This document shows positions 37,453 to 46,437 of a stretch of DNA of 64,000 nucleotides, piece by piece. The first letter of the stretch is position 1. Each line of letters starts with the position of its first letter. The stretch comes from Weissella cibaria. Its GTDB lineage: Bacteria > Bacillota > Bacilli > Lactobacillales > Lactobacillaceae. The stretch spans positions 1-64,000 of the forward strand of contig NZ_SDGK01000010.1 of NCBI RefSeq assembly GCF_004521965.1, written 5' to 3'. The notes under the pieces are model-generated. The model saw only the letters and a list, made by a program, of their open reading frames with translations. It did not search any database and had not been told where the DNA came from. Made by a program: the position numbers and the translations under genes.

Positions 37453-39141
37453 ATGGCTGAGATGAAAAAGTATGGTGCCGACCTAGTTGTTGACAGCTTG
37501 AACAATCATGGCGTTGATTTGGTATTCGGGATTCCCGGTGCTAAAATTGACCGTTTGTTTGAAACGTTGGAACACCCAGCAGAAGGTGCTGTATCACCTA
37601 AGTTGGTTGTTACGCGTCACGAACAAAACGCTGCCTTTATGGCACAAGGATTTGCTCGCATTACAGGAAAGACGGGAGTTGTGATTGCAACGTCAGGACC
37701 TGGTGTTGGTAACTTGGCTTCAGGTTTGATGACGGCAAGCGCTGAAAACGATCCAGTATTGGCCATTGGCGGACAAGTACCTCGTAAGGACTTGTACCGT
37801 TTGACACACCAAAGCACGCCATCAGCTGCTTTGTTTGAGCCAATCACGAATTACTCAGTTGAAATCCAAGATCCAAACAACATTTCAGAAATATTGTCAA
37901 ACGCGATTGCACAAGCCAATGGGCCTAAGCCTGGCGCTGCTTTTGTTTCTTTGCCACAAGATGTTGACGATGCATTTGTTGAAGCTAATGCATTGCCACG
38001 TGTTGAGCCAGCTCGTATGGGTTCAGCCTCATTGACTGACATTACTTGGTTGGCTGAACAAGTTAAGCAAGCTGAAATGCCGGTTATCTTGGTCGGTGCA
38101 CGTGGATCAGACGACGCAACTACGGAAGCATTGCACCAATTGTTGACGCAAACGACGTTACCAGTAGTTGAAACGTACCAAGGTGCTGGGGTTATCTCAC
38201 GTGATTTGGAAGAAAAGACCTTCTTCGGACGTATCGGTTTCTTCCGTAATCAAGTGGGTGACCAATTGTTGGCGCAATCTGATTTTGTAATCACGGTCGG
38301 TTACGATGCAATTGAATATGAGCCACGTAACTGGAACAAGAAAGCTGATTTGCGTATTGTTGCTTTGGATACGGCTGCTGTTCAAATTGACAACAACTTC
38401 ACGCCAGAGCGTCAATTGATTGGTACGTTGGCTGACACGTTGGCCTTCTTGAAGGAAAAGGTTGATGGTTACGAGTTGCCGGTCGCTTCACAAAACAAGT
38501 TGGCAGAGTTGAAGGCCGCTTTGCGTGCAGCTGATGAGCCTAAGTACACGCCAGCTGATGCTGGTTTGAACCACCCATTGAACGTTATCAAGTCGTTGCA
38601 AAACCACATGACAGATGACATGACATTGACGTCAGATATCGGTTCACACTACTTGTGGTTGGGTCGTCACTTTAAGTCATACGTACCACGCCACTTTTTG
38701 ATTTCAAATGGTATGCAAACGTTGGGTGTTGGGTTGCCATGGGCTATGGTTGCAGCGATGGTGCGTCCAAACGCCAAGGCAGTTTCAGTATCAGGTGACG
38801 GTGGCTTCTTCTTCTCAGGTGTTGAATTGGCAACGGCTGTTCAAATGAAGTTGAATACTGTACACATTGTTTGGCAAGATAACCACCACTATGACATGGT
38901 TAAGTTCCAAGAAGAAATGAAGTACGATGGTAAGTCAGCTGGTGTTAAGATCGCTGATATTGATATCGTGAAGTTTGCTGAAGCAGCTGGTGCCAAGGGA
39001 TTGCGCGTTGATACTCCAGACCAATTGGATGCCATCTTGGACGAAGCATTTGCGACTGAAGGTCCAGTTGTTGTTGAAGTACCGGTAGACTACTCACACA
39101 ACTTCGAATTGATGTCACAATTGATCGAATCAGAAATCTAA
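37453..39141 (+). CDS. alsS: Acetolactate synthase, catabolic
   Basis: Thiamine-diphosphate enzyme joining two pyruvates to alpha-acetolactate. 562 aa, the length of the catabolic FAD-independent AlsS class. The catalytic Glu lies in RHEQNAAFMAQG (about 57-68). The TPP/Mg segment SGDGGFFFSGVELATA runs from about 446. alsD follows after 61 bp. Together they divert pyruvate to acetoin, relieving acidification. A short terminator-like hairpin lies between the two genes. Confidence 0.93.
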   Translation: MAEMKKYGADLVVDSLNNHGVDLVFGIPGAKIDRLFETLEHPAEGAVSPKLVVTRHEQNAAFMAQGFARITGKTGVVIATSGPGVGNLASGLMTASAENDPVLAIGGQVPRKDLYRLTHQSTPSAALFEPITNYSVEIQDPNNISEILSNAIAQANGPKPGAAFVSLPQDVDDAFVEANALPRVEPARMGSASLTDITWLAEQVKQAEMPVILVGARGSDDATTEALHQLLTQTTLPVVETYQGAGVISRDLEEKTFFGRIGFFRNQVGDQLLAQSDFVITVGYDAIEYEPRNWNKKADLRIVALDTAAVQIDNNFTPERQLIGTLADTLAFLKEKVDGYELPVASQNKLAELKAALRAADEPKYTPADAGLNHPLNVIKSLQNHMTDDMTLTSDIGSHYLWLGRHFKSYVPRHFLISNGMQTLGVGLPWAMVAAMVRPNAKAVSVSGDGGFFFSGVELATAVQMKLNTVHIVWQDNHHYDMVKFQEEMKYDGKSAGVKIADIDIVKFAEAAGAKGLRVDTPDQLDAILDEAFATEGPVVVEVPVDYSHNFELMSQLIESEI

Positions 39142-39147
39142 TGATGA

Positions 39148-39179
39148 GGGGGTGTCCGGTCATGGACGCCCCTTTTTTG
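39148..39179 (+). terminator. Hairpin between alsS and alsD
   Basis: Stem ggggtgtcc/ggacgcccc with T6. It would reduce or end transcription before alsD, although the gap is too short for an obvious new promoter. Confidence 0.7.
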
Positions 39180-39202
39180 TAAAAAATAGGAGGAATCGAA
39201 TA

Positions 39203-39922
39203 ATGGCAACGGTTTATCAGCACAGTACGTTAGCTGCATTAATGGCAGGATTGTTGGGGGGTACAATCACTGTCGGCGAACTGAAGGAACATGGCGATAC
39301 GGGTATAGGTACGTTGCACGGTGTCGACGGGGAAGTCATCATTTTGAATGGTGAAGTTTATCAAGCTGAGTCTTCAGGGAAAGTTAATCATATTACGGAC
39401 ATGTCGACTTTGGTGCCTTTTGCGACGGTACACCAGGCGCACGGGCCTGAGTCAAAAGCGATTACCTTGAAAGATGTTACGTTGAGCAATGTTGACGTCA
39501 TTAATGAATACAACTTGTACAACAATTTTTCAGGAATCGGCTTGCGTGGGGAGTTTTCACACATCAAGGTGCGTATTGCGCCAAAGGCATCTGAACCGTT
39601 TCCCTCATTGCTTGAGATTGCTAAGCAACAACCAGTTTTTGAACGTGAAAATGTTTCGGGTACGCTTGTTGGTTATTACTCACCTGAGCTATACCATGGT
39701 GTGGTAGTGGCCGGTTGGCACGTTCACTTTATTAGTGATGATCGTCAATTTGCGGGCCACGTCTTAGAGTTCCAAGCACCTGAGTTAACGGGTTCGATGG
39801 TGGCGTTCTCTGACTATCAATTGCATTTGCCAATTGAAAATACTGCTTTCCGAGAACACCATCTCGATATGAATGGTATTCGTGAAGGAGTTACTGCAGC
39901 TGAAGGGAACACAAACGATTAA
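39203..39922 (+). CDS. alsD: Alpha-acetolactate decarboxylase
   Basis: Turns acetolactate into acetoin. 239 aa from the ATG at 39203, 8 bp after aggagg. The zinc-binding histidines are visible in GWHVHFISDDRQFAGHVLEF (about 174-193). Follows alsS, completing the acetoin pathway. Confidence 0.95.
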   Translation: MATVYQHSTLAALMAGLLGGTITVGELKEHGDTGIGTLHGVDGEVIILNGEVYQAESSGKVNHITDMSTLVPFATVHQAHGPESKAITLKDVTLSNVDVINEYNLYNNFSGIGLRGEFSHIKVRIAPKASEPFPSLLEIAKQQPVFERENVSGTLVGYYSPELYHGVVVAGWHVHFISDDRQFAGHVLEFQAPELTGSMVAFSDYQLHLPIENTAFREHHLDMNGIREGVTAAEGNTND

Positions 39923-39929
39923 GAAAATG

Positions 39930-39960
39930 ATGGCAGACACAATTGTCTGCCATTTTTTTG
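39930..39960 (+). terminator. Terminator after alsD
   Basis: Stem atggcagaca/tgtctgccat, T7. Confidence 0.9.
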
Positions 39961-40007
39961 TTAAAGGCGGTACAATAACTGAGTAAGAAAAGTAGAGGTA
40001 AAGAAAG

Positions 40008-41015
40008 ATGAGCGAATTTATGCAAGCAGTTGTGACCACTTCAAATGAGGCACAACCACTCGAGGTAATGACGATTCCTGTGCCAGTTGTTTCAGATGAC
40101 GATGTGCTTGTTCGTGTGAAAGCTGTGGCGGTTAATCCAGTTGACGGTAAGCAACGTCAAGCGGCGGTTGCAAATAAGTCATCCCATGTTTTAGGTTTCG
40201 ATGCGACTGGTGAGGTTGTTGCAGTCGGCGCCAAGGTGACGGATTTCAAGTTAGGTGATAATGTGTTCTACGCTGGTCAGTTGGGACGTTTAGGTGCAAA
40301 TGCAGAGTTACAAGCGGTCAATGCGGCATTGGTAGCTAAGGCGCCGACAACGTTATCACACGCTGAAGCGGCCGCACTACCCCTGACTTTTTTAACAGCA
40401 TATGAGTTACTAGTAGATAAGTTTGGCCTGACGGTTGCTGAAAATAGTGCAAAAGGTCAAACAATTCTCATTATTAACGGTGCTGGTGGTGTTGGTTCAA
40501 TCATGATTCAGTTAGCTAAGTGGATGGGGATGACAGTCATTGCGACGGCTTCACGGCAAGAAACAAGCGACTGGGTAACCAAGCTAGGCGCTGATCATGT
40601 GGTTAACCACCGACGTGATTATGTGGCGGATATGCACAGCTTGGGCTTCGATTTAGTACCGTACATTGCAATTTTGCATGCCCCGGAAGCTCACTTTGAA
40701 CAAGCGGCAGCTTTGGTTGGACCGTTTGGTCACATTGGAGCCATTGTTGAGTCGGTGGAACCTTTGCCAGTTGGGTTAATCAAAAATAAGGCAGCATCCC
40801 TTGATTGGGAATTTATGTTTGTCAAGGCTAATTATGGGGTCAACATGGCGACGCAGGGTCGTGCCTTAGCTTTGGCAGCGACGTTAGCAGATCAGGGTGT
40901 TTTACGGACAACTTTGACGGAGACGATGACTGGCATGACAGCTGAAACGATTCTGGCCGCGCAAGAAAAAGTGGCTGCTGGCAAAGTTAATGGCAAACTC
41001 GCGATTGAATTTTAA
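40008..41015 (+). CDS. Zinc-type alcohol dehydrogenase/quinone oxidoreductase family protein
   Basis: 335 aa medium-chain dehydrogenase/reductase. A GroES-like N-terminal domain (about 30-120) is followed by a Rossmann domain with INGAGGVGSIMIQLAKW (about 158-174). The catalytic-zinc cysteines of true alcohol dehydrogenases are missing, so a quinone oxidoreductase or enone reductase is more likely. ATG after aaagaaag. Monocistronic. Confidence 0.85.
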   Translation: MSEFMQAVVTTSNEAQPLEVMTIPVPVVSDDDVLVRVKAVAVNPVDGKQRQAAVANKSSHVLGFDATGEVVAVGAKVTDFKLGDNVFYAGQLGRLGANAELQAVNAALVAKAPTTLSHAEAAALPLTFLTAYELLVDKFGLTVAENSAKGQTILIINGAGGVGSIMIQLAKWMGMTVIATASRQETSDWVTKLGADHVVNHRRDYVADMHSLGFDLVPYIAILHAPEAHFEQAAALVGPFGHIGAIVESVEPLPVGLIKNKAASLDWEFMFVKANYGVNMATQGRALALAATLADQGVLRTTLTETMTGMTAETILAAQEKVAAGKVNGKLAIEF

Positions 41016-41025
41016 ATAAAATTTG

Positions 41026-41063
41026 AAAAGCGACCGCTTCTTTGTGACTTTGGTCGCTTTTTT
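41026..41063 (+). terminator. Terminator after the dehydrogenase
   Basis: Stem aaaagcgacc/ggtcgctttt with T6. Confidence 0.85.
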
Positions 41064-41424
41064 GATTTGGCGAGCAAAAAAAATGATAATTCGACAACGT
41101 GTCACACCTGATTGTTATGTCCAGACTGGCTTGACGTCGTACTCGTGGGAGGATGTAACACCATTTGAATTTTGAAAACACTTGTGAAAAAGATTTAGCG
41201 ACCGTGAAATTCGCGCGAAAAATATGGTAATATTTACGCAGAACATGACTTTGTAATAGTAATGCAAACTTTGTCATTGTAAACTAATGAATTGTGACTT
41301 GAAGTGCAAATTATTTCGCGTAAAATAAACAACGTACAATCAATAAAGATAATAAAGAAAAGATTAAGAATTGGTTGGTTCTTGCGTTTAATAAATCTAT
41401 ATTGGATAGGGGAATATCATAAAC
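41064..41424. other. Long AT-rich leader region of the LysM-CHAP gene
   Basis: 360 bp without a gene. tgtaat-agtaa-tgcaaa at 41252-41268 is one mismatch from a WalR-type box (two tgtaa-like hexamers spaced by five), which would fit a cell-wall hydrolase. That is a tentative reading. Confidence 0.4.
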
Positions 41425-42288
41425 ATGAATGTATCTGTTAAAAATACGTTATTGGCAGCTGCGGGAACTGTTGCTGCGTTGACTGGATCATCTGTTGTTG
41501 CGTCAGCGGATTCTGTAACTGTTAAAGCCGGCGACACGTTGTACGCGATTGCAACAGCGCACAATACGACGGTGAATGCCTTGGCTTCAGCAAACGGATT
41601 GTCAAACATCAACATGATTTTTGTTGGGCAACAACTGCAATTGCCTGGTACATCAACTAACAACACTGCAGCAAACACAACGACGTCTGCTGGGGCTTCA
41701 AACGCAACGTACATGGTTAAGGCCGGTGATTCTTTGTGGGGTATTGCAAACAGCAACGGTATGACTTTGTCAGAATTGTTGTCATTGAATGGTTTGCAAG
41801 CAAGCTCATACATCTTCCCAGGTGATTCATTGAAGATTTCGGGTGCCGGCGCAGCGACTGTTACACCGTCAGCACCAGCTACAGACAATAGCCAATCTTC
41901 AGCAAATACTAACAATAACTGGGGCACTGTTGATAACGGCTACACAAACTCAAACAATACGGTGTCATCAACGAACACGTACCCATACGGACAATGCACG
42001 TGGTACGTTAAGGGTGATTTGAACTGGGTTGGAAATTACTGGGGTAACGCAGTAGACTGGGCTTCAACGGCTGTTGCAGCTGGTCACACTGTTAACTCAG
42101 TACCAACTGTTGGTTCAATTGCCTACTTTGCAGCTGGTGTTCAAGGCGCATCATCATACGGACACGTTGCGGTCGTTGAGTCAGTTAACGCTGATGGTAC
42201 AGTGACGATTTCAGAAGCAAACTATGCAGGCATGTTGTATCACGAGCGTACAATTCCAACATCAGGTTTGTTGTTTATTCACCAATAA
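41425..42288 (+). CDS. Secreted LysM-CHAP peptidoglycan hydrolase
   Basis: 287 aa. A signal peptide (about 1-30, cleaved near VASADS) is followed by two LysM cell-wall-binding domains (about 31-75 and 92-136), an Asn/Thr/Ser-rich linker (about 140-180) and a CHAP amidase/endopeptidase domain (about 185-287). The catalytic Cys is in YGQCTWYV and the His in SYGHVAVVES. It cuts peptidoglycan at the cell surface, probably during growth or separation. Similar proteins are major secreted antigens of lactobacilli. Confidence 0.93.
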   Translation: MNVSVKNTLLAAAGTVAALTGSSVVASADSVTVKAGDTLYAIATAHNTTVNALASANGLSNINMIFVGQQLQLPGTSTNNTAANTTTSAGASNATYMVKAGDSLWGIANSNGMTLSELLSLNGLQASSYIFPGDSLKISGAGAATVTPSAPATDNSQSSANTNNNWGTVDNGYTNSNNTVSSTNTYPYGQCTWYVKGDLNWVGNYWGNAVDWASTAVAAGHTVNSVPTVGSIAYFAAGVQGASSYGHVAVVESVNADGTVTISEANYAGMLYHERTIPTSGLLFIHQ

Positions 42289-42301
42289 GAGAGATTTAAT
42301 G

Positions 42302-42329
42302 AGAGCTCGCAAGCGTGGGCTCTTTTTTG
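42302..42329 (+). terminator. Terminator after the LysM-CHAP gene
   Basis: Stem agagctcgc/gtgggctct with T6. Confidence 0.85.
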
Positions 42330-42348
42330 TATAACGAGGAGAAAAGTG

Positions 42349-42891
42349 ATGCCGTTTGAACTAACACCTGGCCGGATAATTCATACTGATGATGTTGGCC
42401 AGATTGACGCAGAAATGCGATTCGATGTTCCAAAAGGTGAGGCCCCTTTTGCCATTACCTTTGCCGAGTTTAACAATAAAATGGCGGGGGCCCGTGTGCA
42501 ACGAGTGATGATGCAAATGATCATGGCAAGTCTGCGTGAAACTATCGGGCAAACATTACGCGGTGTACTTGGCCGGCCATATCAATCGCAAGGCAATACA
42601 CCTGAAGAAGGGTTTGATGCCGGCGGATTGATTCAATATGTCTACAATCACGTATTTGGCGTTAGTTTTCCGCAAAACATTGCTAAGCAGTTCACTTTGG
42701 TTCAGCAAGTGACTTTAGCTGAAACGATGCCAGGGGATATCTTAGTTTGGGGAAGTTTAGCAGTACCCACGGCGGCCGGTGTTTACTTAGGTGGCGGGAA
42801 ATATATCACGGTTGATATACTAAATGACGTGGTGCAAATCAAAGCGGTAACGCAGTCGTGGCTCCCTGATGTTATTGGTTCTCTGCGTTAA
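42349..42891 (+). CDS. NlpC/P60-like pseudoenzyme with GNAT-like N terminus
   Basis: 180 aa, no signal peptide. Residues about 70-178 follow the NlpC/P60 order (LGRPYQSQG, FDAGGLIQYVYNHVFG, LAETMPGDILVWG, AAGVYLGGGKYI). The catalytic Cys of FDCSGL is Ala, and the His of the HVGIYIG motif is Ala, so it should be inactive as a peptidase. Residues 1-45 (TPGRIIHTDDVGQIDAEMRF) match the start of the neighbouring GNAT protein (EPGRLYHETDGQVDAEILF), and the next helix occupies the place of its acetyl-CoA loop without the RGKGIAG residues. It looks like a fusion of two decayed enzymes in an intact frame. Function unknown. Start at ATG 42349, 7 bp after aggag. Confidence 0.6.
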   Translation: MPFELTPGRIIHTDDVGQIDAEMRFDVPKGEAPFAITFAEFNNKMAGARVQRVMMQMIMASLRETIGQTLRGVLGRPYQSQGNTPEEGFDAGGLIQYVYNHVFGVSFPQNIAKQFTLVQQVTLAETMPGDILVWGSLAVPTAAGVYLGGGKYITVDILNDVVQIKAVTQSWLPDVIGSLR

Positions 42892-42935
42892 TTTTCGGTA
42901 CGGTCAAGTATAATTGTTTAAGAGGGGGTGACAAT

Positions 42936-43214
42936 ATGGAGTTTACATTTGAACCAGGACGTCTATATCATGAAACCGACGGACAAGTTGACGCAGAAAT
43001 CCTATTTCCAGCCATTAACGATGGTCAAACGTGGTCGATTGACTACACCTTTGTGGACCCGGCGTTGCGGGGCAAAGGTATCGCAGGGCAGTTGTTAGCT
43101 GAAGTTGTTCGACGAGCCCAAGTTGACCACGTCACACTACGACCGGTTTGTTCATATGCTAGAATGGCGTTTTTTAAGAATCCCGAATATCAGGCTTTGC
43201 AGGCCAAAAGTTAA
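42936..43214 (+). CDS. Small GNAT acetyltransferase, YjdJ type
   Basis: 92 aa, the short single-domain GNAT (YjdJ-like) class. The acetyl-CoA loop DPALRGKGIAGQLL (about 47-60) and the CSYA-x-FF-x-N-PEY end (about 73-86) are present. ATG after gaggggg. Its N terminus is clearly related to that of the preceding gene. Substrate unknown. Confidence 0.85.
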   Translation: MEFTFEPGRLYHETDGQVDAEILFPAINDGQTWSIDYTFVDPALRGKGIAGQLLAEVVRRAQVDHVTLRPVCSYARMAFFKNPEYQALQAKS

Positions 43215-43309
43215 GAGTTAGTTGAAGCATTCCGAAAATAACCGGTGTGCTTTTTAATTTACGGCTTTTTTCGATATACTTAAAACATAACTAACTTTGG
43301 GGGATAATT

Positions 43310-43852
43310 ATGAAACGTGGATTTGCAGTTGTTTCAAAATACGCAACGGCGGGGCTTAATCTTCCCCAACGAGCAACGAAAATGGCGGCTGGTTACGATT
43401 TTGAGGTCGCTGAGGACTTTACGCTTCCATCAATTTGGAAGCTCCCATTTATTAAGATTTTGGCGTCGCTATATATGAAGCGACAATTGACAGATCATGA
43501 TTATGAAGAAGCGACATCAACATTGAAGCCCCTCTTAGTACCGACTGGTATTAAGGCATACATGGGTGAAAGTGAGTATTTAATGATTGCCAATCGGTCA
43601 TCCAATCCGTTGAAGCGTGGGATGATCTTGCCAAATGGGGTCGGCATTATTGATGCGGACTATGTGGATAACGATAAGAATGAGGGTGAAATATTTATTC
43701 AGATGGTTAATTGGGGCATCCGAGATATGCATCTAAAAAAGGGTGAACGCATCGGTCAAGGAATTTTCATGCCGTTTTTGGTAACGGATGATGATGCAAC
43801 ACAAGAGAAGAATGACCGTACGGGGGGCTTTGGTAGTTCCGGCGTACATTAA
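43310..43852 (+). CDS. dut: dUTPase-family protein
   Basis: 180 aa. dUTPase motifs in order: [10 protein letters not shown] (motif 1, about 28), [12 protein letters not shown] (motif 2, about 93), [10 protein letters not shown] (motif 3, about 108), [14 protein letters not shown] (motif 4, about 144) and the C-terminal RTGGFGSSG (motif 5). It hydrolyses dUTP to dUMP, keeping uracil out of DNA. It starts after gggggata. radA follows 14 bp downstream, so the two probably form an operon with YacL. Longer than typical 145-150 aa enzymes because of an insertion around residues 38-75. Confidence 0.88.
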   Translation: MKRGFAVVSKYATAGLNLPQRATKMAAGYDFEVAEDFTLPSIWKLPFIKILASLYMKRQLTDHDYEEATSTLKPLLVPTGIKAYMGESEYLMIANRSSNPLKRGMILPNGVGIIDADYVDNDKNEGEIFIQMVNWGIRDMHLKKGERIGQGIFMPFLVTDDDATQEKNDRTGGFGSSGVH

Positions 43853-43866
43853 GAGAGGTAAGAGAA

Positions 43867-45240
43867 ATGGCAAGAACAAAAACCCAGTTTGTATGTTCTA
43901 ACTGTGGGTATGTTTCACAACGTTACATGGGACGTTGCTCTAACTGTGGTGCCTGGGGAACGTTCGTTGAAGAAGTTATTCAACCAGAAAAGGCGGATCG
44001 AAAGTCACGGGTTAACCTGGCTGGACAAAATGCGAAGGTTGAGCGACTAGGCCAAGTTAGCATTGAGGAAACGCCACGTGTTGATACACAAATTGATGAA
44101 TTTAACCGGGTGCTCGGTGGCGGAATCGTACCTGGGTCAATGGTTTTGATTGGTGGTGACCCAGGGATTGGAAAGTCAACGTTGCTACTGCAAGTATCAA
44201 GTCAGCTGGCCAATTCAGGCGGAACGATTTTGTACGTCGCTGGAGAAGAAAGTGCTTCACAGATTAAGCTACGAGCAGAACGTTTGGGAGTTCGCGGTGA
44301 TGCGGATTTCTTCTTGTATCCAGAAACGGATATGAGCCAAATTCGCAAGGCTATCGATGAAACAAAGCCAGATTACGTCATTATCGACTCAATTCAAACC
44401 ATGCAACAACCAGATGTTTCATCGGCCGTTGGATCAGTTGCACAAATTCGTGAAACAACTGCTGAATTGCTCCAAATCGCGAAGACAAATGGCATTACCA
44501 TTTTTATCGTTGGTCACGTGACCAAAGATGGTACCATCGCCGGACCAAAGATTTTGGAACACATGGTGGATACGGTACTCTATTTTGAGGGTGATAACCA
44601 GCGAAGTTTCCGGTTGTTGCGAGCTGTTAAGAATCGATTTGGTTCCACAAATGAGTTAGGAGTCTTTGAAATGAACGAGGGTGGTTTGGCAGAAGTGACG
44701 AACCCATCTGGTCTATTCTTGGAAGACCGTCTCTCGGACGCAAGTGGTTCGGCAGTGGTCATTGCGATGGAAGGCTCTCGACCAATTTTGGTTGAAGTCC
44801 AGGCATTGGTGACGCCAACCGTCTTTGGTAATGCCCAACGCACTGCAGCCGGTATCGATCGCAATCGTATTTCATTGTTGATGGCCGTCCTAGAAAAGCG
44901 CGCAAACTTGTTGTTACAGAACCAGGATGCTTATGTGCGTGCAGCGGGTGGTGTGAAGTTGGACGAACCAGCTATCGATTTGGCTGTTGCGGTTGCAATT
45001 GCTTCGAGTTACCGGGATAAGGGGACACGAGCAACTGACGCATTCGTTGGCGAAATTGGTTTGACTGGTGAAATCCGGCGGGTGCCAAATGTGGTTGATC
45101 GCATTATTGAAGCGAAAAAACTTGGTTTCAAACGAGTATTTGTGCCACAGCACTCAATTGATACAATGAAGGATATACCAGGGATCCAAATTATCGGTGT
45201 GGCCACTTTAGCAGATGCTTTACGGTTGGCATTAGATTAA
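43867..45240 (+). CDS. radA: DNA repair protein RadA
   Basis: 457 aa RecA-like helicase that drives branch migration in recombination. An N-terminal four-cysteine zinc finger ([21 protein letters not shown]) is followed by Walker [11 protein letters not shown] (about 97-106), the KNRFGSTNE motif (about 255) and a Lon-like C-terminal domain (about 300-457). Starts after gagaggtaaga. Upstream of the PIN-TRAM gene, the usual Firmicutes order. Confidence 0.96.
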   Translation: MARTKTQFVCSNCGYVSQRYMGRCSNCGAWGTFVEEVIQPEKADRKSRVNLAGQNAKVERLGQVSIEETPRVDTQIDEFNRVLGGGIVPGSMVLIGGDPGIGKSTLLLQVSSQLANSGGTILYVAGEESASQIKLRAERLGVRGDADFFLYPETDMSQIRKAIDETKPDYVIIDSIQTMQQPDVSSAVGSVAQIRETTAELLQIAKTNGITIFIVGHVTKDGTIAGPKILEHMVDTVLYFEGDNQRSFRLLRAVKNRFGSTNELGVFEMNEGGLAEVTNPSGLFLEDRLSDASGSAVVIAMEGSRPILVEVQALVTPTVFGNAQRTAAGIDRNRISLLMAVLEKRANLLLQNQDAYVRAAGGVKLDEPAIDLAVAVAIASSYRDKGTRATDAFVGEIGLTGEIRRVPNVVDRIIEAKKLGFKRVFVPQHSIDTMKDIPGIQIIGVATLADALRLALD

Positions 45241-45255
45241 TTTAAAGGGGAAACT

Positions 45256-46359
45256 ATGCGTAGGCGAATAATTCAGGTAGCTTTCTTGGTTGCTGGAGGT
45301 GCGCTCGCGATAACAGTATTGCCAATCATTTGGCGCATTTTGGGTGAACATAATCAGATTTGGTTAAATAACCCAATTGTGAACTTCATTATTGGTGGCA
45401 TATTGTTTTATATCTTGAGCATACCTTTATGGCGACCAATCGATCAGGGGATTAAGCGAATTGAAACGTATTTGAACCAGCAATCACCGCTCTTGTTGTT
45501 GATTGGTTCATTATCAACTTTGATTGGCTTGGTGATTGCGGTGGTTGTTACCGTACCGTTGCAGCGGGCGAATAATTTCTTTTTAAGTGCAGTTATTCCA
45601 GTTATCGTCATGGTGCTGTTGGGGTATTTGGGCTTCCGTTTGGGGACAACGCGGATTGATGAGTGGCGAAATTTAATTCCCAATTTAAATAACGTTACGA
45701 AGCGGGTACGGCCACGTCGTTCGGCTAATCAAAGCGATGTGCTGACGGATGAAGAAACAAATTATCACCACTATAAAATTTTAGACACGAACATCTTGAT
45801 TGATGGTCGAATTGCAGATTTAGTGAAGACTGGCTTTATCGAAGGGACACTCTTGGTGCCAAATTTTGTATTGTATGAGTTGCAATACATTGCGGATGCA
45901 GGTGAGTCAATCAAGCGTGTCCGCGGTCGGCGCGGTCTTGATATTTTGAATGAGTTGCGTGAAACAGATGCTATCCCACTTGAAATGTGGGAGGGCGACT
46001 ATGAAGAAATTAAAGAAGTGGACGAAAAACTAATTCAATTAGCCAAGGACGTTAACGGCATTTTGGTAACGAATGATTACAACTTGAATAAGGTGACAAA
46101 GTTCCAAAACGTTGAGGTTCTGAACATTAATGAATTAGCTGGCGCTTTGCGTCCACGGGTCGCGGTTGGTGATCGTTTCAAGGTAACCTTGGTTAAGAAC
46201 GGTACTGAGCGCAAGCAAGCGGTTGGTTATCTAGATGACGGTACGATGGTCGTGGCTGAAGAAGGGCGTGACCATCTGCAAGAGACTGTGACAGTTGAAG
46301 TGACGTCGGCATTGCAAACAGATGCTGGCCGTATGATTTTTGGTGTGGTTGTCGATTAA
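45256..46359 (+). CDS. PIN-TRAM membrane protein (YacL family)
   Basis: 367 aa. Four membrane helices (about 5-130) are followed by a PIN nuclease domain (about 172-290) with ILDTNILIDGRI carrying the first metal Asp residues and GILVTNDYNLNK a later one. A TRAM domain (about 295-355) probably binds RNA. ATG after aaagggga, 15 bp behind radA. Its RNA or DNA target is not known. Confidence 0.88.
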   Translation: MRRRIIQVAFLVAGGALAITVLPIIWRILGEHNQIWLNNPIVNFIIGGILFYILSIPLWRPIDQGIKRIETYLNQQSPLLLLIGSLSTLIGLVIAVVVTVPLQRANNFFLSAVIPVIVMVLLGYLGFRLGTTRIDEWRNLIPNLNNVTKRVRPRRSANQSDVLTDEETNYHHYKILDTNILIDGRIADLVKTGFIEGTLLVPNFVLYELQYIADAGESIKRVRGRRGLDILNELRETDAIPLEMWEGDYEEIKEVDEKLIQLAKDVNGILVTNDYNLNKVTKFQNVEVLNINELAGALRPRVAVGDRFKVTLVKNGTERKQAVGYLDDGTMVVAEEGRDHLQETVTVEVTSALQTDAGRMIFGVVVD

Positions 46360-46369
46360 GGACTTAACA

Positions 46370-46398
46370 TTGAAAGTCGTTAAAAACCGCGGTATATT
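46370..46398 (+). promoter_or_regulatory. Promoter of gltX
   Basis: TTGAAA at 46370, a 17-bp spacer and TATATT at 46393-46398, about 40 bp before the gltX start. Confidence 0.7.
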
Positions 46399-46437
46399 AG
46401 TAAACGGTATTATAAACAGAAAAAGGAGTAGACTAGC

